NCBI GenBank assembly: GCA_003021655.1
Contig: PXRP01000023.1
Coordinates: 1 to 64,000, forward strand
Direction: 5' to 3'
DNA length: 64,000 nt
From: Halobacteriales archaeon QS_4_69_31
GTDB lineage: Archaea > Halobacteriota > Halobacteria > Halobacteriales > Haloarculaceae
A model generated the notes under the pieces. That model was not told the DNA's origin, searched no databases, and saw only the letters and a program-made list of their open reading frames with translations. Positions within the stretch are counted from its first letter, which is position 1. Every line of letters starts with the position of its first letter. A program made the translations under genes and the position numbers. This document shows, piece after piece, positions 1 through 6,817 of the stretch.

Positions 1-715
1 TGTAGTGGACCTCGGAGTTCTCCTCGGCGATGATGAGCGTGTGCTCGAACTGGCCCATCCCGTCGGAGTTCATCCGGAAGTACGCCTGGACGGGCATGTC
101 GACGGTCGTGTCCTCGGGGACGTAGACGAACGAGCCGCCCGACCAGACCGCGCCGTGCAGCGCCGCGAACTTGTTGTCGCTGGGCGGCACGGCCTTGGTC
201 ATGAAGTACTCCCTGACGGTCTCCTCGTGTTCCTGGACGGCCTTGTCCATGTCACAGAAGACGACGCCTTTCTCCTCCCAGCGCTCCTGCATGTTCTGGT
301 AGACGATCTCGGACTCGTACTGGGCGCCCACGCCCGAGAGGGCGTTCTTCTCGGCTTCCGGGATGCCCAGCTTGTCGAAGGTGTCCTGGATCTCCTCGGG
401 GAGGTCCTCCCAGTTCTCGGCGCCGCCGCGGGTCTCGATGTCCGGCCGGATGTACGGGACGATCTCGTCGACGTCGACCTCCGAGAGGTCGGGCGCGCCC
501 GGCCAGCCGTCGGGCATCGGCATCTGCTTGAACTGTTCGAGCGCGCGCAGGCGCCGGTCGAGCATCCACTCGGGCTCGCCTTTGTCCTCGGAGATGACCC
601 TGACCGTCTCCTCGGTCAGACCCTTCTTCGTCTCGAAGGCCGACTTCTCCTCTTTCTTGAACTCGAAGCGCTTCTCCGTGTCGGTCTCTTTCAGGTGTTC
701 TTGGTCTGAGCTCAT
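1..715 (-). CDS. sufB: SufB, Fe-S cluster scaffold protein (partial, C-terminus outside window)
   Basis: The first 238 residues of SufB, a core of the SUF scaffold that builds Fe-S clusters in the cytoplasm with SufC and SufD. The reading frame runs off the left edge. The text matches SufB: a start followed by a charged N-terminus, then YIRPDIETRGG, AEKNALSGVGAQYES and GAVWSGGSFVYVPEDT. The ATG lies 3 bases after the sufC stop, so the two are co-transcribed and probably translationally coupled. The catalytic C-terminal beta-helix cannot be judged. Identification is firm. Confidence 0.93.
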   Translation of the reverse strand, partial: MSSDQEHLKETDTEKRFEFKKEEKSAFETKKGLTEETVRVISEDKGEPEWMLDRRLRALEQFKQMPMPDGWPGAPDLSEVDVDEIVPYIRPDIETRGGAENWEDLPEEIQDTFDKLGIPEAEKNALSGVGAQYESEIVYQNMQERWEEKGVVFCDMDKAVQEHEETVREYFMTKAVPPSDNKFAALHGAVWSGGSFVYVPEDTTVDMPVQAYFRMNSDGMGQFEHTLIIAEENSEVHY

Positions 716-718
716 GGT

Positions 719-1639
719 TTAGGCTGCCTCGTAGACTTCCTCGCGGACCCAGTCGTACCCCTCGTCCTCGAGGGTCTCGGCCAGTTCCGGCCCGCCGGAC
801 TTGGCGACCGCGCCGTCTATCATGACGTGGACGTGGTCCGGTTCGACGTAGTCGAGGATCCGCTGGTAGTGGGTGATCTGGAGGGTGCCCGCACCCTGCT
901 CGTCGCGCAGGGCGTTGATGCCGGTCGAGACGTCCTGCAGGCGGTCGATGTCCAGCCCGGAGTCGATCTCGTCGAGGACGGCGATAGACGGCTCCAGCAC
1001 CGCGGCCTGGAGCACCTCGTTCTGTTTCTTCTCGCCGCCCGAGAAGCCCGCGTTGAGATAGCGGTTGGCGAACTCCTCGTCCATGTCGAGTTGCTCCATC
1101 TTCTCCTGGAGGATCGACTGGAACTCGGCGACGCCGACCTCACCCTCGTCGGCGGGGCCCTCCATCGGCGACGTCTCGTAGCCGGCGGCGTCCTCCTGGG
1201 TCTCGGCTTCCTCCTCGTCTTCGTCCTCGTCCTCGAAGAGTTCCTCGCGCTCCTCGAGTTTGGCGTTCAGCGCCGTCCGGAGGAAGTTCACCATCGTGAC
1301 GCCCTCTATCTCCGCGGGGTACTGGAAGCCCAGAAAGACCCCAAGCGCCGCCCGCTCGTTGGGTTCGAGCTCGAGCAGGTCCCAGCTCCGCATGTCCGCC
1401 GGGACCTCCATGTCATCGAACTCGTCTTCCTCAAGGTGGAGGGTGACCTCGCCGCCCGTGACCTCGTAGGCCGGGTGGCCGGCGATGACCTTCGCCAGCG
1501 TCGACTTCCCGCTCCCGTTGGGACCCATCAGTGCGTGGATCTCGCCCGACGCGACTTCCAGGTCCACGCCACGCAGGATCGTCTCGCCGCCGTCCTCTGC
1601 CACCTTCGCCTGAAGGTCGTCTATTTCGAGTACTGCCAT
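719..1639 (-). CDS. sufC: SufC, ATPase of the SUF Fe-S assembly complex
   Basis: ABC-type ATPase that drives the SufBCD scaffold. Visible: Walker A GPNGSGKST (about residue 40), signature GFSGGEKKQNEV, Walker B IAVLDEIDSGLD and the switch histidine in QITHYQ. At 306 residues it is about 50 longer than bacterial SufC; the extra length is an insertion of almost pure Asp/Glu around residues 130-175, just before the signature helix. The start is the ATG of MAVLEIDD; an in-frame ATG 24 bases upstream would add a leader with no family counterpart. A TATA-like ACTATTATC lies at about 1674-1684. First gene of a sufCB operon. Confidence 0.95.
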   Translation of the reverse strand: MAVLEIDDLQAKVAEDGGETILRGVDLEVASGEIHALMGPNGSGKSTLAKVIAGHPAYEVTGGEVTLHLEEDEFDDMEVPADMRSWDLLELEPNERAALGVFLGFQYPAEIEGVTMVNFLRTALNAKLEEREELFEDEDEDEEEAETQEDAAGYETSPMEGPADEGEVGVAEFQSILQEKMEQLDMDEEFANRYLNAGFSGGEKKQNEVLQAAVLEPSIAVLDEIDSGLDIDRLQDVSTGINALRDEQGAGTLQITHYQRILDYVEPDHVHVMIDGAVAKSGGPELAETLEDEGYDWVREEVYEAA

Positions 1640-1916
1640 AGTGTTTTGGTCAACCGAAAACACGGCCGTGACGCTGATAATAGTTTCGGGTTCCCCCGAC
1701 TCGTTTTTTGAATGTACAAAATTATTTCCCGAAGCCCGAACGATACCGACTCACCACCCTCGAACGGGGGAGCTGGCGCCCCCTGGATTCGTCCCGCGTG
1801 GTCGCACTCGGACGGCCCCTCCTGGATGGACGGGGCGCTCCCGAGGAGCCGGCTGCGAGCGGGACCGGCCCGGTCGCGGCCAGGACGCCGCCGCGACCGG
1901 GGGTGTCGAGGCCGAT

Positions 1917-4628
1917 TTACATGAAGTTCCCGAGGCCGGTCTGTTCCTGGCCGCTCTTGACCTCCTCCCAGGAGACGTCGAGCGCTTCGAGGATGCGCGC
2001 GATGGGGCCCTTGAGGGTCTTGTCGAGCATCTTGTTCCAGTCGACCTCGAACTCCTCGGGGACCTGGTCGTCGTACTCGAAGCAGATGACCCCGTCGTCG
2101 GCCGCCACCTCCCGCTTGAATTCCCCGTACAGCGGGTCCTCGGCCGGGTCGAGGCCCGTCTCGTCTTCGATGCGGCGGAAAAAGGCCGGGTGGACGTTCT
2201 CCAGGTAGAGCCGTTTCGGCTTGGACCCGTTGCCGAAGTTCGTGTCCAGGAGGAGGTTCGCGTACTTCGCGCCCCGGACCTGGGCCGTGTCCGTGTCGTA
2301 GTTGTCGAGGTTCTTCCCGATACCGCCCGGGATGCCCACCTCCTCCAGGCTGACGTTCCCCGCCTGGAAGTCCTCGATGACCTCGTGGACGTACTCTTTG
2401 ACGTCCTCGATGTCCTCGCCGTGGACGATCATCTCGATGACGTTGCGCTGGACCTCCTTGGTTATGGCCGCGATGTCCGAGCGCTGGTACTCGAAGCCCG
2501 TGATGTCGATGTCGTCGACCTCTTTGCCCTCCTTCCAGACGATGTGGCCCGCGTACCGTTTCTTCTTGCCCGCCTGGAAGAACCGCCGGTAGACCTTCTC
2601 GAACTCGATCTCGAAGCGGTGCTCCTCGGCGTCGAGTTCCTCCCGCGCGAACTCGTCGTAGGAGTCGTTGATCCGCGCTTCGAGTTCGAACGAGGCGTCG
2701 ATTATCTCCTCCGCAGACATATCGGTTCCAGGACTTATCATAACACTGTCAGTATCTCCGTAGATCACCTCGTAGCCGAACTCGTTGACGGTCTCCTGGG
2801 TGTAGTTGATGACCTCCCGACCGGTGGCGGTGACCGCCGCCGCGCTGTCCTTGTCGTACAGGCGGAACCGGTCCCATCCCGATACGCCGTACAGAGAATT
2901 CATTATTACCTTGACGCTTGCCTGCTGTCGGTCGTATATTTCGTACGCTTCAGTGCCTGATTCGTGCGAATCTCGGAGGTTTTTTTTCTCTTCGCGTTCT
3001 GTCAGAAGTTCGTCGATCATCTCCCGCATCATCCCCGGAGGTTCCGCGCGGAAGTGCTGGCCCGTCGGGGTGCGGAACGTCTCGCCGTCGTACGCCTCGG
3101 GGTCGACCATGGTCTCGGGCGAGGCGTTGGTCGTCCACATGCACATGGGGTACAGCGAGGCTAAATCTAGTACGCTGACATTTTCGCGGACGCCGGTGAT
3201 CGGTTCGAAGACAGCGCCGCCCTCGAACTCTTCGCCCGATTCGACGGTGCCCTTCGAGGGGAGGGCGAACTCGCCATGGGCCTTGTGGAGGACGTACATG
3301 TCGACGGCGTCGCCGGCGGTCGGGGCGTCTTCGAGTTTGCACCCGACGAAGGAGGCGACCTCCTGGAAGAAGGCGATGATGTCCTGCTTGCGGTCGAGTT
3401 CGACACACAGCTCCACGTCACGGAGGTTGTACTCCAGCAGGCGCTCGGGGTCGTCCTCCCACAGGTCCCCGATGTCGCCCGGGTACCGTTCCTTGCCGGC
3501 GCCGAGTTCGCGTTCACCGACGGCGTCGAGCCGGTAGGACTCCAGTTCCGTGAACTGTGTGGCCCTGTAGGCCCGCAGCAGGTCGAAGACGACCCGCCCC
3601 TTGATGTCGGGCCCCTGCCAGTCGCTGCGCCAGACCTCGTCGACCCGCGAGAGACGGTCGATGTCGAGGTCGTAGTCGTGGGTCGGGCTCTGGAGAGCCT
3701 CCATGCGGTCGAGCAGGTACGGGGCGTCGAAGTCGGCGAAGTTCCAGCCGCTGAGGATGTCGGGGTCCGTGGCCGCCAGGTAATCGACGAACGCCTCGAG
3801 CATCGCTTCCTCCTCCTCGAAGACGCGGACGTCGGCCTCGAAGTCCTCGACGAGGGGTTCGTAGGCCGCCAGTGCCGTCGGGCCGTCGACGCCCTCGGGG
3901 GACTGGTAGAGCCAGTTGACGTACTGGTCGGTGTAGGAGTCGTGGGAGGTGAGACAGACGATGGGCTCCTCGCCGTCCTCGGGGAAGCCCCGGCGGTCGT
4001 CGACCTCGATGTCGAAGAAGTTGACCCGGGGGGTGCCCTCGGCCTCGACGGCCTCGACCTCCTCGTGGGGGACGCGGACGACGCCGCTGTCTGTCCGCCG
4101 GTCGGGCACGCGGATGCCGTCGGTGATGTCCTTGTCGATGAGAAAGCGGTTGGGAAAGAGGATGTCGGCCTCGTAGTGGTCGAACTCGTCGCGGACCTGC
4201 CCGACGTCCCGCGGCGTGCGGCCGATTACTTTGACGAGTCGCTCGCCCCGTATCGACTCGAAGGGTTCGCCGTCGTCGTCAGTCTCGCGGTAGTCGACGA
4301 GGCCGTCGTACTGGGCGATTCGTTCGTCGTCGACCTCGTCGGCCGGGGCGTAGAAGTACGGTTCGAAGTCGTACACCTGGACGTGTTCGAGGTCGTCGTC
4401 GGCGGTCCGGCCGAAGACGTGGATGACGGGGAACTCGTCGTCGCCGCGTCCTTCGACCGTGTAGTCGACCTGTGTCACCGACACCGCGAGCGCGCCGTCC
4501 GCCTCGGGGAACCGTACCGAATCCGGGTCAACGACGGTGGTCGCGGTGTCGTCGTCGGCAACGGCGGCGGCCTCGGCGTCGGGCCGTCCGCCGCCTCCGT
4601 ACGCCCCCAAGTCCGCTTGCTCGGTCAT
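1917..4628 (-). CDS. polB: Family B replicative DNA polymerase (intein-free)
   Basis: Replicative DNA polymerase with 3'-5' proofreading, 903 residues. Exonuclease motifs: Exo I FFDIEVDD (about 207), Exo II WNFADFDAP (about 296), Exo III YNLRDVEL (about 401). Polymerase motifs: A DLASLYP (about 487), B MNSLYGVSG (about 577), C YGDTDSV (about 624). No intein is present, yet codon use becomes AT-rich at exactly the three usual intein sites, in GAA-AAT-to-TTA codons before motif A, a long tract before motif B and codons GGA-to-TCT around motif C. A TATA-like GTATTTTACGG at 4650-4660 sits 26 bases before the ATG, indicating a leaderless message. Single gene, not in an operon. Confidence 0.97.
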   Translation of the reverse strand: MTEQADLGAYGGGGRPDAEAAAVADDDTATTVVDPDSVRFPEADGALAVSVTQVDYTVEGRGDDEFPVIHVFGRTADDDLEHVQVYDFEPYFYAPADEVDDERIAQYDGLVDYRETDDDGEPFESIRGERLVKVIGRTPRDVGQVRDEFDHYEADILFPNRFLIDKDITDGIRVPDRRTDSGVVRVPHEEVEAVEAEGTPRVNFFDIEVDDRRGFPEDGEEPIVCLTSHDSYTDQYVNWLYQSPEGVDGPTALAAYEPLVEDFEADVRVFEEEEAMLEAFVDYLAATDPDILSGWNFADFDAPYLLDRMEALQSPTHDYDLDIDRLSRVDEVWRSDWQGPDIKGRVVFDLLRAYRATQFTELESYRLDAVGERELGAGKERYPGDIGDLWEDDPERLLEYNLRDVELCVELDRKQDIIAFFQEVASFVGCKLEDAPTAGDAVDMYVLHKAHGEFALPSKGTVESGEEFEGGAVFEPITGVRENVSVLDLASLYPMCMWTTNASPETMVDPEAYDGETFRTPTGQHFRAEPPGMMREMIDELLTEREEKKNLRDSHESGTEAYEIYDRQQASVKVIMNSLYGVSGWDRFRLYDKDSAAAVTATGREVINYTQETVNEFGYEVIYGDTDSVMISPGTDMSAEEIIDASFELEARINDSYDEFAREELDAEEHRFEIEFEKVYRRFFQAGKKKRYAGHIVWKEGKEVDDIDITGFEYQRSDIAAITKEVQRNVIEMIVHGEDIEDVKEYVHEVIEDFQAGNVSLEEVGIPGGIGKNLDNYDTDTAQVRGAKYANLLLDTNFGNGSKPKRLYLENVHPAFFRRIEDETGLDPAEDPLYGEFKREVAADDGVICFEYDDQVPEEFEVDWNKMLDKTLKGPIARILEALDVSWEEVKSGQEQTGLGNFM

Positions 4629-4738
4629 TGACGCGGATTGGATCGCACACCGTAAAATACTCGCGGTCGACCGACCCGTACAGTGTTGTCGCGGCCAGAA
4701 GATTCATGCCACACTGTGACAAACCCGCAGTCGAAGCC

Positions 4739-4948
4739 ATGACGGAACACTCGACGCAGGGCGACGCGGGGGACAGTGGCGAGCAAGTGCGACCGGTCGG
4801 CCCCGAACCGGTCGCGGCCGGGAGCGACGGCGAGGACGCGCGGACGGCGGCCTACGAACAGGAGGGCGTGGTGGTCCTCTACGACACCGAGAACCCGCTC
4901 GCGTGGATCGAGGCGGGCAACACGGTCGAAGTCGGGCAGATGGCCTGA
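4739..4948 (+). CDS. Small conserved haloarchaeal protein
   Basis: 69-residue acidic soluble protein. The N-terminal half is low-complexity; the C-terminal half has a clear conserved-looking core, EGVVVLYDTENPLAWI, followed by EAGNTVEVGQMA. It has no membrane segment and no catalytic motif that I recognise. It is divergent from polB, separated by 110 bases. A weak TATA candidate (GATTCATG) lies about 26 bases before the ATG. Small proteins with this YDTENPLAWI pattern occur widely in haloarchaea with no assigned function, as far as I recall; I give it no role. Confidence 0.7.
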   Translation: MTEHSTQGDAGDSGEQVRPVGPEPVAAGSDGEDARTAAYEQEGVVVLYDTENPLAWIEAGNTVEVGQMA

Positions 4949-5002
4949 CGCGACCGGTCCGCGACTGCCAACTCTTTTGACGACCAGCGGTCAACTGCGG
5001 AT

Positions 5003-5545
5003 GTGGTCCCGTCCGACGACGACGACAGCGACTTGCCCGAGGACGCCGAGCCGGAGCCACCGGACCTGGGCCCCGAGGTGCCCTCGGTCGACGTGCCCGG
5101 CCCCGACGAGGGCCTCACGGAGTCGCTGACCCCCGAGTCGGATGTCGACCCCGAGACACACCGCACCTTCTGGCGGCTGGTCGTCGTGGTCGACGTCGCG
5201 CTCCTCGCGCTGACGGTGGGTCCGATGCTCATCTACTTCGAGGGCGACTGGCGCCGTGGCCTCGCGATGGTCTCGCTCGGCCTGGTCGTCTCGGTCTACG
5301 GCCTCAGAACCTACCGGGGATACATGACCGACAACGCGGGAAACCAAGACGCGAGCGACCCCGAGAACGCGGAGAAAGAGGGGGCGATCGACCCCGAGGA
5401 AGGCGGGAAGGACGACGGGAGTGACGCCAACGACGCGGGGGCGGACGATGTGGCCGACCCAGAGGACGCGGAGACGGACGATGACTCGGGAACTGGCGAC
5501 GGGGCAGTCGAGGACGACAGGTCGGACCGACAGGTGGACGCCTGA
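5003..5545 (+). CDS. Two-pass membrane protein with acidic tails
   Basis: 180 residues. A disordered acidic N-terminus (about 1-50) is followed by HRTFWRL and two predicted membrane helices (about residues 55-76 and 83-100), the second ending in YGLRTYRGYM. The remaining 80 residues are an Asp/Glu/Ala/Gly-rich low-complexity tail of loosely repeated DPEDAE-like segments. The start is GTG: the overlapping ATG at 5001 is out of frame, and a TATA-like CTCTTTTGACG lies about 26 bases before the GTG. Follows the 69-residue gene on the same strand. The function is unknown; the acidic tail may simply be a salt-adapted linker. Confidence 0.65.
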   Translation: MVPSDDDDSDLPEDAEPEPPDLGPEVPSVDVPGPDEGLTESLTPESDVDPETHRTFWRLVVVVDVALLALTVGPMLIYFEGDWRRGLAMVSLGLVVSVYGLRTYRGYMTDNAGNQDASDPENAEKEGAIDPEEGGKDDGSDANDAGADDVADPEDAETDDDSGTGDGAVEDDRSDRQVDA

Positions 5546-5575
5546 CGGGAGTCGAACACCCAGGGTCGAACGGAA

Positions 5576-5640
5576 GGGGTGAACTACCCCGACCTACCGC
5601 GCTCGGGCCTACCCGGCCCTCGCTTGTTGAGGTCGGGGCT
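5576..5640 (-). ncRNA. Possible relic omega-RNA / right end of a TnpB (IS605-IS1341-type) element
   Basis: Read on the minus strand this stretch folds well: nine bases at 5630-5638 pair perfectly with 5587-5595 (CCCCGACCT/AGGTCGGGG), enclosing an inner hairpin GGGCC-GGGTA-GGCCC at 5605-5619. A second hairpin, GGGGT-GAACT-ACCCC, overlaps the outer edge at 5576-5590. In known TnpB elements the 3' end of tnpB overlaps a structured guide RNA that ends at the element boundary; the layout here matches. Whether it is transcribed is unknown, and no intact tnpB is present in the window. Confidence 0.4.
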
Positions 5641-5800
5641 TCCTGTTTCTGTGTCGGAGCTTGTACCCGACGTGGGCACAGTGGTTCCAGACTCCGCAGG
5701 CGGCTTCCCTTTACAGGCGGTTCGGAGTGTCCCACTCCTACCTGTTGGACACTCGGCCACAACCGCCGGCGCACGCTTTTTGTCGTCGTTCGAGAGAGCA
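5584..5800 (-). pseudogene. tnpB: C-terminal remnant of a TnpB-like nuclease
   Basis: Minus-strand frame ending in ETGSPDLNKRGPGRPERG and a stop at the structured right end. The ETGSP-x-LN pattern just before the stop is typical of C-termini of haloarchaeal TnpB proteins of the IS1341 group. The zinc-ribbon and RuvC motifs expected upstream are missing; beyond about 5800 the frame passes through short palindromes and shows no family resemblance. I read it as a remnant after loss of the rest of the element. The frame stays open to about 6009, but I see no evidence that this extension codes for anything. Confidence 0.45.
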
Positions 5801-5838
5801 AAGCTCTCTCGTGATGACGAAACGGCTTCGCCGTTTCG
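5791..5838. repeat. Two adjacent perfect palindromes
   Basis: 5791-5811 is a 9-base stem with an AAA loop (CGAGAGAGC/GCTCTCTCG). 5818-5838 is a second 9-base stem with a TTC loop (CGAAACGGC/GCCGTTTCG). Only six bases separate them. A third inverted repeat, ACTACCCC/GGGGTAGT, sits at 5879-5905. All three lie in the decayed TnpB region. They might be terminators, or target or integration features of small mobile elements; the sequence alone does not decide. Confidence 0.6.
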
Positions 5839-6047
5839 AACCACGTTTGAACGCCGGCGGAGACGTGGCGAGCATCGTACTACCCCGTTCGACCGCGGGG
5901 GTAGTAAACATGGCGGAGACCGTGTTTGCGAACTGTGCGGGCGCTGTATCCCCTCCCTACTCCGCTCCCTCCGGTCACTCCGTGGAGGAAGGGGGATTAG
6001 CGCCCTCACCGCAGAAGCTAACAGCCGCTGGAACGCAAGAGTCGTGT

Positions 6048-6482
6048 ATGCGGACAGTCAGCGACGAGTCCGGCGACAGGTACCTGTTGCTCAAGGAGTC
6101 GGGCGAGTCCTCGCTGGTCAGGGACCCGGAGACGGGCGAGACGCGACACGTCCCCAACGACCGCCTCTCAGTCGTCGAGGGCGAGTCGCCACTGGCGACG
6201 GCCGGGCGGGCGGTCCCCGACCATCTCCGTCGGGTCGTCACCGCGGTCCACGACGAGCGGGCGCTGGGCCTCCTGGTCACCGTGGACCGCCGCGCACCCG
6301 TCGACGTCAGGACGCTACTGGAGGCGACCGACTGCTGTGAGAGCGACCTCCACGGGATGCTCGCGGAGTTCCAGGCAGCGGGGCTGGTCGCGGAGACGGA
6401 CGTCTGCGGCGTCCGGGGCTACGAACCCACTGCCGACGGCGAGCGCGCGCTCGCGGCGCTGACCGAGGGCGGTCGGGACTGA
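6048..6482 (+). CDS. Predicted winged-helix DNA-binding protein
   Basis: 144 residues. The N-terminus (MRTVSDESGDRYLLLK, then SSLVRDPETGETR) resembles a short beta-sheet domain. Residues about 60-140 look like a winged helix of the MarR/ArsR sort: helices around ALGLLVTVDR and VRTLLEATDCCESDLHGML, then GLVAETDVCGVRGYEPT as the wing. A TATA-like GCTAACAGC lies about 26 bases before the ATG. It is the only intact gene between the TnpB remnant and rad50. A transcription regulator is likely by fold, but the target is unknown. Confidence 0.65.
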   Translation: MRTVSDESGDRYLLLKESGESSLVRDPETGETRHVPNDRLSVVEGESPLATAGRAVPDHLRRVVTAVHDERALGLLVTVDRRAPVDVRTLLEATDCCESDLHGMLAEFQAAGLVAETDVCGVRGYEPTADGERALAALTEGGRD

Positions 6483-6722
6483 GGCCCGTACGCGTCGCTG
6501 GTCATTGACACGTTCGTTCTGTGACTATCTTGGTGACTGTTCGGGTTTACAATGGGTCCAGGTACTGGCTCGACTGTATGGCAGGCGTAGGCCCGCGACC
6601 GTTTGCAGCCAGGGAGATATCTGACGAAGTACATAAAATTCCGCTACCAGACCGGATCCACCGACGAGAGATCGGACTGCTGGGGCTGTTGAGCGAGTTC
6701 GAGTAGTGCGCCCATCCAGGGC

Positions 6723-6817
6723 GGTCAGTCCGCCGGGAGGCACTCTGCCACGGTGGTCGGTCCGCGAGCAGTCACTCGGCGCGGGGAGGTCAGTCCGCGA
6801 GCAGTTGCTCGGCGGGG
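6723..6817. repeat. Three imperfect 30-33 bp tandem repeats overlapping the rad50 3' end
   Basis: Units at 6723-6754, 6755-6787 and 6788-6817 each begin GGTCAGTCCG or GGTCGGTCCG. The last unit is the coding end of rad50 (the codons for EQLLAD and the stop), so the array appears to have grown by duplicating the 3' end of the gene into the spacer. The remainder of the 307-base spacer (6483-6722) shows no gene that I can support. Confidence 0.7.

Noticed and set aside
1917-4628. An intein inside PolB
   Set aside because: The protein has normal length and all motifs are continuous; no Hint or LAGLIDADG sequence is present. Only the AT-rich codon tracts remain at the sites.
5905-6009. N-terminal extension of the TnpB remnant
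   Set aside because: The minus-strand frame stays open but has no TnpB-like motifs, and it contains the palindromes; open by composition only.
6521-6706. Possible 61-codon gene before the rad50 end
   Set aside because: Start lies in non-coding sequence, composition is mixed and no family or promoter is visible; codon use does not match the neighbours.
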